Shown here: positions 55,024 through 64,000 of the stretch, piece by piece
Position numbering within the stretch: the first letter of the stretch is position 1
How the letters are laid out: every line of letters starts with the position of its first letter
Assembly: GCF_019393635.1 (NCBI RefSeq)
Contig: NC_057864.1
Location: 447,906,822-447,970,821, forward strand
Length of the DNA stretch: 64,000 nt
From: Dromiciops gliroides
Lineage: Eukaryota; Chordata; Mammalia; Microbiotheria; Microbiotheriidae
Direction: 5' to 3'
Notes under the pieces: model-generated
Told to the model about the DNA's origin: nothing
The model's database searches: none
Seen by the model: only the letters and a program-made list of their open reading frames with translations
Translations under genes and position numbers: made by a program

Positions 55024-55414
55024 CTAGATGGTCTTTGAAGTTCCTTAGAGTTCTAAATACCTGCATCTAAAGATAATGAATTTGAATTCCATCCAACAGT
55101 AGGCAAGACATTTCTGGTAAATGTTCTAACAAATATTTTTTAGATAGCTAATTCTGAAGAGGAAAATGATCATTTAGCCCAGACTCAAAATGTAGCCAAA
55201 CGATGAAATTGGCAATCACAGTTTGGAATTAGAAAGGGAACTTGGAGATTCTGTTGTCTGATCTCCCACACATTGTAGGAATCTCTTCAGCAGCACTTTT
55301 TACCTACGGCCATCCAGCCACTGTTTGCTGTGCCATTGGACAGCTCTTCTTGTTAGAAAACACTCATTGCCGTTAAGCCAAAACTTCCCTTTTTATTCTT
55401 CCTCCTTATTCAAA

Positions 55415-55780
55415 GCAACATGGCGTAGGAAAAAGACAGATGGGCTTGAGCTCATATAGTGGCAATGACATAACTTGGAAAGTCATCTCACTCTTTTTGA
55501 GTCTCAATTTCCTTAACGATAAAAGAGAAATTATAACACTTAGATTTCCTGGGGGCAGCTAGGTGGCGCAGTGGATAAAGCACTGGCCCTGGATTCAGGT
55601 GGACCTGAGTTCAAATCCAGCCTCAGACACTTGACACTAGCTGTGTGACCCTGGGCAAGTCACTTAACCCCCATTGCCCCACCAAAAACAAACAAACAAA
55701 AACACTTAGATTTCCTAACTCACCAGCCATTATAGGGAAAATCTTTTGTAAACCTTAAAGTGCGATATAACATAAGCTAT
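55415..55780 (+). repeat. MIR nested in the CR1/L3, split by a SINE
   Basis: AGCAACATGGCGTAGGAAAA, ACTTGGAAAGTCATCTCACT, GTCTCAATTTCCTTAACGAT, then after the SINE TTTTGTAAACCTTAAAGTGC. Confidence 0.75.
55551..55700 (+). repeat. Marsupial SINE, innermost of a three-level nest
   Basis: Copy with CACTTGACACTAGCTGTGTG (short loss). Target-site duplication AACACTTAGATTTCCT at 55535-55550 and 55701-55716. Confidence 0.97.
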
Positions 55781-56184
55781 AATTTTTATTTTGTTATGAA
55801 CCACTGATATCATTTTTGCCTTCTAGAATAAACTTAGAATAGGTCTACCCCAGCTCCCTTTATGTGACAGTTCTTCGGATATTTGAAGACTTCTATCATG
55901 TATGCTCCAATAGCTCCTTATACTAAGTGGCTTTCAGATGTTTCATCATTCTGACTTCCCTCTAGTTTTTCAATGTTTCTTTAAAAATGTGCCACTCAAA
56001 ACTGTATGCAATATTCCAGATGTAGTCTGACCCAAGGAGAATATAGTTGGATCTTGAGCTCTGATGGCAATAATAGTTTAATATTCTCTGAAAAATAAAG
56101 CTCACTCTTTTACAGATTAAGATAAGTAACTAATCCAATTATGAGGTGATGAAGAATATGAGAAGTGGAATGCATTGACCTTAA

Positions 56185-56290
56185 AGGCATTTGTTAAGTG
56201 CCTACTATATGCTAGGCACTATGCCAAGTGCTAGGGGGAAAAAAAGGCAAGAAAACTCCCCAGCATCAAAGAGCTTACAATCTTCACTCT
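56185..56290 (+). repeat. L2 3' fragment
   Basis: TTTGTTAAGTGCCTACTATA, TGCTAGGCACTATGCCAAGT, CATCAAAGAGCTTACAATCT. Confidence 0.75.
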
Positions 56291-56327
56291 GCTTTTCTAA
56301 ATAGTAAGATAGCAAATGGACTCTTTT

Positions 56328-56470
56328 GTTTTGTTTGTGGGTCAATGAGGGTTAAGTGACTTGCCCAGGGTCACACAGCTAGCTATTATCAAGTGTTTGG
56401 GTCCAGATCTGAACTCAGGTCCTTCTGAATCCAGGGCCGGTGCTTTATCCACTACACCACCTAGCTGCCC
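56328..56470 (-). repeat. Marsupial SINE
   Basis: Antisense copy. Imperfect target-site duplication AGCAAATGGACTCTTTT / AGCAAGTGGTCTCTTTA at 56311-56327 and 56472-56488. Confidence 0.95.
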
Positions 56471-56488
56471 TAGCAAGTGGTCTCTTTA

Positions 56489-56758
56489 CTGGCTAGAAGG
56501 GATTGATTGGGTTTAGCTTCTTAGTAAGAATATTGGGAGCTCTCCCAAGTAGTACCCTAGATGGGGTCAAATTACAACAATTGAATGATTGACTTGTAGA
56601 ATATTATACCCTCTTCTTACTGAATGTTTGTTGTTGGTCAAGTGTGAGAGAAAACTAAATAAAATATTAAAAATATGTACATATACTAAATAAATGTTAA
56701 AATGCTAAATAAATAATAAAATACTCAATAAATAATAAAAGAAAAATACTAAAAATAG
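56489..56758. other. Unassigned sequence with AAATA-rich run
   Basis: The 56655-56758 part is built of TAAATAAAT-type units. Confidence 0.5.
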
Positions 56759-57172
56759 CTACTTAGCACCTGGGAAATGAACATTACCACTGCCTATCCC
56801 ATCTCTGCTTACCATAAAAATTATGACACCATTCTCACTGCCATTTGGGAAAGTAGAAAGAGTAATATACCCCCCAAAACCCTGAAGGATATTCCTAGTA
56901 CACTTCTTTAGTATGTCTTCATCAAAAGAAATGTACTTAAGATATAAGAATGTAACACTAGAAATGCCAGACTTGATCATAGCCATAGTTTTCCAACTCA
57001 GTAATCTGTCTCTGACAGTAACACCATAGGGCATTTGTGAGAGAGCATGATTGTCCAAAGACTTTAGAGATGTACTTGATCCTGTCTCTAGCTTTAATCT
57101 GTTTATGAATCTATCATTCATGAACTTCCCCAAATCCTTTTTGAACTTGTCTATATATTCATATTGTGCCAT
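56759..57172 (-). other. Unidentified 137-codon open reading frame in a TBX15 intron
   Basis: Continuous ATG-to-TAG frame in repeat-poor sequence. The predicted protein is soluble-looking with no signal peptide or membrane segment: a charged start (KFKKDLGKFMNDRFINRL), a middle MPYGVTVRDRLLSWKTMAMI, then FDEDILKKCTRNILQGFGGY and a Gly-rich end. Its composition is less biased than other frames here. I recognise no family. There is an in-frame stop shortly upstream, no obvious promoter, no splice-site evidence and no poly-A tail. It could be chance, an old retrocopy or a viral remnant; not claimed as a gene. Confidence 0.3.
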
Positions 57173-59654
57173 ATCTTTAAGTTATAAGTGCCATGTCTGT
57201 TTATTCCCCAGTGGACTTTCTGTTTATCCTAAAACTACCTCTTACTGAATTGAGACAGACTACCCTAGTTTTACCATGCCAAGATCCACAGACCTCGTTT
57301 GTGTTTACCTCATTCACATCACTCATGTTTTCATAAACTTCAAATATGTACTCTCCCCAGTCTTTGCTATTCCTGACTGGATGGGAACCAGGACAGAATC
57401 AAGAGAGCAGGGAACTAAAAAAAGAACCCACAGACTTTTACTAGGGATCTGGGCATTGTTTCTCCATCTGAATCCCTCTTCTTTGATTCAGGGGTACATT
57501 TCAGATCTCTTTCCATGTTTGCTCTTTCCATGGAGATGCCTACCCTCAACAAAGCCTGAACCCCAAGTGTGCAGCATCCATTCTAATCTTTGCTCTGTCT
57601 AGCCTTGATTTTTCTCTTAGAAATCATTGCCACCTCTGCCTTAAACACACTCAGGTACTTTGAATGGCTCTTCCAGGGCTTGACCTGTGTTCTGGATTTT
57701 TGACTAGCTCCTCAATACACCTACTCTTAGCTCTATAAAGTTTTAGTGCAGAATCCTATGTAAAGTGATTCCATTGTCTAAAAAGTGAAAGGGGGTGGGA
57801 GGAGAAACCCTTTAAGCTGTCCCAGGTATCTGTGTGCCACTAACACTTTCCACATGCTGAATTGTTCTGCGCCTGCTGAATGCTATCAATGTGGCTTCTA
57901 CTCAGGGAAGACAGTCAAATTGGCAAGTGTCCCCCTTCTCCCTCTCTCCCTTTTACTTTCCCCTCCTTGAGCCAGTGATAGAAAACATCAGTCTAAATCC
58001 AAGGGCTTTCTTAAGCCCTTCTGCTGTAATCACCACTTGTTCGATGCTTAGTACTCCAAAGCTCTTCACTCTGGATTCTCCAAACTATTCCTGGCTAAGC
58101 AAGTAGAAACTTCTTAACATGTGGGGATGGAGGGAGAGAAAATAAAGAGAGACAGGGGGCCCCTCATTTGCAAGCTGGTAATGCCTCAGAATCAACTATT
58201 TTGGGAAAATAGCCAGCCTGTAGGGGATTGCCTTCCAACAGACTCATTCCAAAAGAATGGCGGGGGTATCCCTTTGGTGTTCAATAAATGTTCAATAACT
58301 AGAACAATATTCATAATCCCACCAGGCATCATATTAACTTGCAACTTCTGCTTTCAATTTGGCTCAGGAATGGGGATTGCCTTAATTTTTTTTTATTCTA
58401 TTTACTTTCTCTATCCTCTTTACCATTCAAATACCTGATTTCATTACTCTACATTGGTCCTTTTCTTTCCTCCACAGCCAATTTCCTGGTGCCATGGGTG
58501 ATATAGGGAGCATGAGCCAGGGAGAGACAAGGTCATTTTTCATTCCACAAGAAGAGAGGTCAAATGGGAGATAACTTGAGAAAGCCCTCAACCCTCAGCC
58601 CCTCCTTCTCTTTCACTGGATCAGGGTTTGGCTTCTTCATCGAGACTGCTGAAGCTGTCTTGTCATCTTGGGGATAGTCTAAAGAACCACAAACTGACAC
58701 AGGCCCACAACCTAGCTAAGAAGAATGATGGCATAATGCTTTCCACATGGCCTCAGAGGCAGCTCTGGAGATGACTTTTATGGGACAGAACTGCTGGTGT
58801 CCAATAGACCAATGAAGTCAAGAGTTCAAGTTGTTCCTAGCCCAAAGAAAAGGAACTTCGATGGACCAATTTCTGACACTTGTAATATAAGAAAGTACTC
58901 TTGCTTCCTTACCAATCCTCTGGCTCTGGATTAAATGTTAAGGAAACAATATATTACCTAGGTCTGATCCTCAAATTCTCTCCTCAGAGAACAAAAAACA
59001 TGTCCCTCAAGCCACAGTGGGCCTCATTATCACAGGCTCCAATATGTTAGCCATTACAAAGACATCACCCTGTTAGATGACACCATCACTGGTCAAGAGC
59101 CATAGATAACAAAATGATTGCCAACTTTTTCTGGCAATACAACATGACCAAGAGGACAATGGTGGAAAAAAAGCTCATGACAGGGTAGGGAGAACAAATA
59201 ACAAGACAAAAAAATGTTTAACATACTCTAAAAGACCATAAGCCAGGAGAAATGATAAATGATTATAAATTAAGTGGATAGGAGATATTTGACTGGATGT
59301 TGCTAGGAGTCTGTTTAGGTCTGGTTACCTAGTACTGTATCTATAACCATGATTGAGAAGGAAAGCAAGGAGAGCATTGATTAAATCCACAGGTTGGCCC
59401 AAGTGGCAGGTCCTATCCATGCCAGTCACAACAGAAAAATCATGCAAAATCCAAGGAGGCTGGAATAGTTGCCAGGAAAGAATAGAAGGAGGTTCGACAT
59501 GGAAAAACAGAACGAATGCCTCCTGGGAGAATAAATGAAAATATAGATACTCGCTGGGAGGGAGACACTTGGAAAAGCACAGTGGTTGAAAGAGAGTTTA
59601 TGATTGGCCAACTGGATCTCAGCTTGCAAAGTGAGTCAACCAGCATGTGAGCAA
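57173..59654. other. Repeat-poor intronic stretch
   Basis: About 2.5 kb with no SINE, LINE or DNA element that I recognise. No exon of TBX15 or another gene identified. Confidence 0.45.
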
Positions 59655-59850
59655 TGGATTTAGAGAGGGAATGTGACCTAGTGTTAGGCAAACTGGTCCC
59701 CATGTTGGAGATTTAAGTTCTTTTCTGGGTTTTGTCACTGAATATTTATGCAAATTGGGAAATTTCCTTGGCCTCGGTGTTACCTGTTTTATCATCTGTA
59801 AAATGGGAAAAATATTACTTAAACTTATGAATCTCTGAAGATTTTTAGTG
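59655..59850 (+). repeat. MIR
   Basis: GGAATGTGACCTAGTGTTAG, TTGGGAAATTTCCTTGGCC, TGTTTTATCATCTGTAAAAT. Confidence 0.7.
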
Positions 59851-59874
59851 AATTTTAATGACTGAGTTAAACAG

Positions 59875-60850
59875 TTTCCAAATGCAGTCCTTTCACCTCC
59901 ACAATGTGCCTGACAAACCTCCCCTCTTCTCCTCTCACTTTGTAAGTTCCCAGTTCAGATCCCATCACCTCTCACCTACAGAACTGTAATAGCCTTGTAA
60001 CTGGATGTCCTACCAATAATCCTTCCCATTTACAATCCATTCTTCACACAAATAAACTTCCTAATGCACTTGTCATTCCTAAACTAGAGATATTTCCATA
60101 CCTCCCTATTGCCATCCAAACCTAACATTAAGCCTTCAACCAAGCCTTCAACAATGCAACTCCAACTTACCTTTCTAGACCCATTTCATGGAATTCTTTT
60201 TCACACACTCCACATTCTAACTAACCTTCCCTGCTTCCCTTCCCCAGTAACATTCTGTCCACTCCCATCTCCCATCTCTACATGTGTAAAGATGTTTTAA
60301 ATACTGCCCTCCTCAACTCTACCTACTGAAATCCTTGTTGTAGAATCTTTTCAGTCATGTCTGACTCTTCATGACCCCATTTGGGGGTTTTCTTGGCAAA
60401 GATCCTGGAGTAGTTTGCTATTTCCTTCTCTAGTTCATTTTACAGATAAGGAACTAAGGCAAAAAGGGTTAAGATTTGCCCAGAGTTACACAGATATTAA
60501 GTGTCTAAGGCTGGATTTGATCTCATGAAGATGAGTCTTCCTGATTCCAAACCCAGTGCTCTACCCACTGTGCTATCTAGCTGCCCAGCTCAGGTACCAC
60601 CTCCTCCATAAAACCATCCCCAATGGTCCCCAGCTAAAAGTTTTGCTTCATTCCCCAAATGTCTCCTTGGCCCCTAGTCACATTCTACCTCATATTTTAC
60701 TTTTTAACTATATATTTATTTTCCCCTTTTCTCAATCAATTATAAGCTCCATGAGGTCAGGGACCCTATAATTATTTTCATCTTTCTATCCCCAGCCACT
60801 TACATGATGCCCTTGATGAGTGAATGCTGGTTGTTTGTTAAAATGGTTGT
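59875..60850 (+). mobile_element. L2 LINE 3' part, split by a SINE
   Basis: CACCTACAGAACTGTAATAG, CTTGTAACTGGATGTCCTAC, TACAATCCATTCTTCACACA, CTCCCTATTGCCATCCAAAC, CTCCAACTTACCTTTCTAGA, then after the SINE TACCACCTCCTCCATAAAAC, TTATAAGCTCCATGAGGTCA. The longest L2 in the window; non-coding. Confidence 0.85.
60335..60595 (-). repeat. MIR-tailed marsupial SINE inside the L2
   Basis: Antisense full copy: TTCAGTCATGTCTGACTCTT, GACCCCATTTGGGGGTTTTC, CCTGGAGTAGTTTGCTATTT, and ending TGCTATCTAGCTGCCC. Confidence 0.92.
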
Positions 60851-61071
60851 TTAATATCTTATAAGGTCCCTAAGCAACTTGGATAAAAGATACTACAGGA
60901 AAATAAAAGGTCATTAAAATAAAAGTTGATATCATTGTTTTTACTCGCCTCAAAGGGATATAGATAGCTGATAAAGAAGGGAAAGAGTTGGGGTGCTTAT
61001 AATGGAGAGTTCCATTCAAGTTTTTTAACTGAAACTGAACCTGAAGCAAATGTTCCTTTTCCAGGATAACA

Positions 61072-61175
61072 ATGAGCATTTATATAATGCTTTAAGATTT
61101 GCAAAGCACTGACCATATGTTATCTCACTGGATCCTTACAATAACCCTGATAGGATAGGCTGTTATGATGTCATC
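61072..61175 (-). repeat. MIR fragment, antisense
   Basis: GAGCATTTATATAATGCTTT, GCAAAGCACTGACCATATGT and TACAATAACCCTGATAGGAT. Confidence 0.7.
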
Positions 61176-61644
61176 TCAAAAGGTGCCAACCCTGGGTCTG
61201 CTATTAATCCCTAGCTCATCACTTCTACTTTTTCCATATGATAACAGCCCCCACCCCCTAGAGTTCCCAGTTCCTCGGATCTTTCATAACTTTCTTCCTT
61301 GCTGCATAATCCTTTGTCCCTGGAGGAAATAGCAGTCAAATGACAAGGGCATCCTGCTATGGGCCTAAGGGAGACAATACACCACTTACACAAGGCAGGC
61401 TTTATTAGGGCTTCTACTTGGCGTGATTCAAGGGAAGTCATGGAGCCCCATCGTCCAAAAATATCTCCCATATCCATAACACTAGTTATGGTTCCTATAA
61501 TTGCACCCTTCTAGAGTCATTTCTTTGGATTATCAGTGACAGTAAAAGCACTCATCTCCTAGGAAGGAAGATGATTCAAAAAGGGAGATGAGAGCACAGA
61601 AAGCAGATGAGAAAAAGGCAAACTCCGAGGAGTGGGTCCTATTC
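61176..61644. other. Unassigned intronic sequence
   Basis: No repeat or exon recognised. Confidence 0.4.
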
Positions 61645-62063
61645 TTTATATCATCTATGTGGTGCTTTAAGGTTTACAAAGTGCTTAACAAATATGACTT
61701 AATTTTATCCTCACACCATCCCTGGCAGCTAGGTGTTTTTATTAGTTCCATTTTACAGATGAAGAAACTGAGACAGCCAGAGATTAGGAAACACTTTCCT
61801 TAAGTCACAAAGCGAGTAAGTGCCTCATGTCGTTCTTTCTTTTTTTTCCTTTTTTTTTCCTTTTTTTTTTTTTTTTGGTGGGGCAATGAAAGTTAAGTGA
61901 CTTGCCCAGGGCCACACGGCTAGTAAGTCTCAAGTGTCCGAGGCCAGATTTGAACCCAGGTCCTCCTGAATCCAGGGCCAGTGCTTTATTCACCGTACCA
62001 CCTAGCTGCCCCGTCTCATGTCTTTCTAACTTCAGGTCCAGCATTCTATCCACCTAGCTACCT
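61645..62063 (-). repeat. MIR, antisense, split by a SINE
   Basis: GGTGCTTTAAGGTTTACAAA, CATTTTACAGATGAAGAAAC, CTTAAGTCACAAAGCGAGTA before the insert; CTTCAGGTCCAGCATTCTAT and CCACCTAGCTACC after it. Confidence 0.85.
61839..62012 (-). repeat. Marsupial SINE inside the MIR
   Basis: Antisense copy with a long T-run. Imperfect target-site duplication beginning CTCATGTC on each side. Confidence 0.94.
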
Positions 62064-64000
62064 TTTGATGAAAAAGCAACAGCTACCTCAATTCCCTGTA
62101 AGTAGACAAAGTCATCTGAGAACACCCCAGATGCACTACTCAAACTCTGAATAAGTCAAGGAACTTCTCTGGCCCTTGGTGGATCTGGTCCTTGTGACGG
62201 AGATCTGCCCTCACTAACCTACATCCCTGGTGACACAGCATCCCCCTGTATCTCTTCAGTCGTTGGAGTACAGAGGGTGAGGAGTTTTAGGTCTGTTTGC
62301 ATAAAGTAAAAAGATCTTGGTAGCAAGCTTCTCATTCAATTATACCAGTGACACTGATTCTGGAAATGCCAGCACCTCTTTTTATTTTGAGACCTGACAG
62401 CAATGGTTTGGGGTGTATTTGGGGACTTGGGGGAGGGATACCCATGGTGGAGGAGCCTGTGCCTTGCAGGACAGGGACTGGTTTTCCCTCCAGATGCAGG
62501 GGAAGCTAGAGTGAGGGCAGCCTAGATGGAGGAAAAGCTGAGTTTGAGGAGGTAGATACAAGGGGAAGACCCAGGACCTTCATGTACTCCCTAGTGCTTC
62601 TAAGATAAATTCGCACAAATCCCCAATTTTCAGACAGTTCATAAATTTCACCCTCTTCTGTTGGATCCTGCATTTATTTGGAGATGTTTCCTGGATGCTG
62701 ATGGAAAACATCCTGACCTAGATGAAGCTGGTAGTAAAATCCTGGCAGAAGTAACTAAAACCCTTACCAGGGCAGGCACTTTCTCATCTGACAAGGGTTC
62801 AAAGGGCATTCAGGTGCCTTTTCTTGCCTTTGATTTCTCCTGGCCATGATCTTCAATATCAGGGCAGTACCTGGTTGGGTTCCCCCTTCAGTGAATCCAT
62901 ACTCATAGCTCATAGTCCTGCTCATAGTAGGTTTTTCCTTTAGGCCACTGGAACTTGAAACTGAGTGTTGGTTTCCATTGTCAGTACATACCTTCCAGCT
63001 ATGGAACAGGTTTGACAGACTAGCTTTCCCAAGTCCAGGCTTTTTACCTCCCATGAGTCACCCTACAAAGGGCATCATTCCTCCCCTTGTCAATAGCTTA
63101 CCAACAACACCTTCCATGTCTACCTGTGAAAACCAGAAATGAAGCTTTGGTGGGACCATCTTGCCTTCATCGTGAATTCAGGCAAAGGGGTAAGTTACAG
63201 TAGAGTCCCTTTCCTACCCTAACTTCTAGGTGGAGGAAGTTGAATAGAAGTTTCATCCCATTGCAAAGCAGCTCTTAGTGAGCCACCCCTCTTCTTCTGC
63301 CTTTGCTCACATCACACCCTTCCTTTCTAAAGTTTGCAGATGCAAGAGAATATGGAATGTCCTCCTTTTCCTATGAGCCAAGAAGCACAGAGAGATCCCC
63401 ATCATTCACAGCTAGGTCTGCTGTTTCAAAGGCTTTATGTCCCAAACTACTGAGGAATGCAACCAATTTCAAATGATAATCAATTTCAGATTCAGTTTGA
63501 AATTGCCATCCTAGTCTTTCAAACTAAGATGATTTTGTAGCTTTCTAAATCACTCCACCTACCTTACTCTTCCTCACCTCTCTTTTCTTCCCCTCACCTA
63601 TCTTCTATGTCCCGTCCCCTATCTTCCTTTTACTTTATTGTTTCTCTTCCCTCTTCTTTTTACTCCTTCCCTGCCCCCTCATTTTGACCCCCCCCTTTTC
63701 TTTCTCTCATCCTCTTCCTCCTCCATGTGCCTGAAAAGACCTCCCCTTTCTATCCCTCTGTGGCCCCAGCCCCTTGCTAAGAGCACTGGGATCGAATGGA
63801 CAGCATCTGGAGATCATTCAATGCCTCCCCAACTCAGCAACTCTGCTTCCTGTTTCACGCCTGCCTCAGCTGGAAGCCCAGCCCAATCAAATGATTGGAG
63901 AAAGTAACTCAGTAACCTCAACTGAAGCAAGAAAAGAGTATATACCTCACCACCCTATTCTGGCTTAGATTAATGTTCTTTCTCTCCTCCTTGTATATCT
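62064..64000. other. Repeat-poor intronic stretch at the window end
   Basis: About 1.9 kb without a recognised interspersed repeat; the 63540-63760 part is pyrimidine-rich on the plus strand. No TBX15 exon seen. Confidence 0.45.

Larger units (their letters stand above)
55250..56105 (-). mobile_element. CR1/L3 LINE fragment, antisense, split by MIR and SINE
   Basis: Left part: GCCATTGGACAGCTCTTCTT, GTTAGAAAACACTC. Right part after 55780: ACAGTTCTTCGGATATTTGA, AGACTTCTATCATGTATGC, TGCCACTCAAAACTGTATGC, AATATTCCAGATGTAGTCTG. These are ordered blocks of antisense CR1/L3 ORF2. Confidence 0.8.
50123..64000 (-). other. TBX15: TBX15 upstream intron (partial)
   Basis: No T-box exon is recognisable between the penultimate exon and the window end: I looked for the reverse complement of sequence encoding TAYQNQQITRLK and GFRDSGRNR and saw none. 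The intron is therefore at least 13.9 kb. Confidence 0.75.

Noticed and set aside
50123..64000. Search for the preceding TBX15 T-box exon and for WARS2, a known TBX15 neighbour in human
   Set aside because: No sequence encoding the end of the T-box or WARS2 motifs was seen on the minus strand; both are presumably beyond the window.
1..64000. tRNA genes suggested by the tRNA/MIR-like SINE heads
   Set aside because: No copy folds into a full cloverleaf with the expected 3' acceptor arm by eye; all are SINEs.

Overview
The window is vertebrate nuclear DNA and almost certainly marsupial. It is AT-rich and intron-dominated. At least 33 near-full-length copies of a ~150 bp SINE are scattered on both strands (head GGGGCAGCTAGGTGGC, core GTGTGACCCTGGGCAAGTCA, short A-rich tail). 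I know this family from marsupial genomes (names such as MAR1, WALLSI and WSINE). The background is MIR/THER-type SINEs, L2, CR1/L3, old L1 and hAT-like elements. I cannot assign the species.

The only protein-coding gene I can support is the 3' half of TBX15, on the minus strand. The last coding exon (34555-35342) and the penultimate exon (50025-50122) are intact, have canonical splice sites, and join in phase. Together they encode the last ~295 residues of this T-box transcription factor, starting just after the DNA-binding domain. The 3'UTR runs down to a good AATAAA signal at 32685-32690 with a GT-rich stretch beyond it. The T-box exons and promoter lie beyond 64000.

Layout: 1-32671 is the region downstream of TBX15 (repeats plus unassigned sequence, including a nested old L1 at 25090-27480 and a probable retroviral LTR at 15462-16233). 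32672-34554 is the 3'UTR, free of interspersed repeats but carrying a long (CTTT)n tract. 35343-50024 is the last intron. 50123-64000 is part of the intron before it. Repeat-poor stretches that could hold regulatory DNA are 31256-32671, 37371-38754, 45446-47523, 56489-59654 and 62064-64000.

I found no tRNA, rRNA, CRISPR, operon or multi-gene system. The oddities are structural: an exact 147 bp duplication around a 202 bp spacer, two SINEs in one target site, a SINE folded into a foldback, a diverged inverted pair near 40.6 and 42.6 kb, an imperfect hairpin near 12.1 kb, and one unidentified 137-codon ORF in an intron. Repeat calls come from recognising consensus motifs by eye; their ends are approximate unless a target-site duplication is given.
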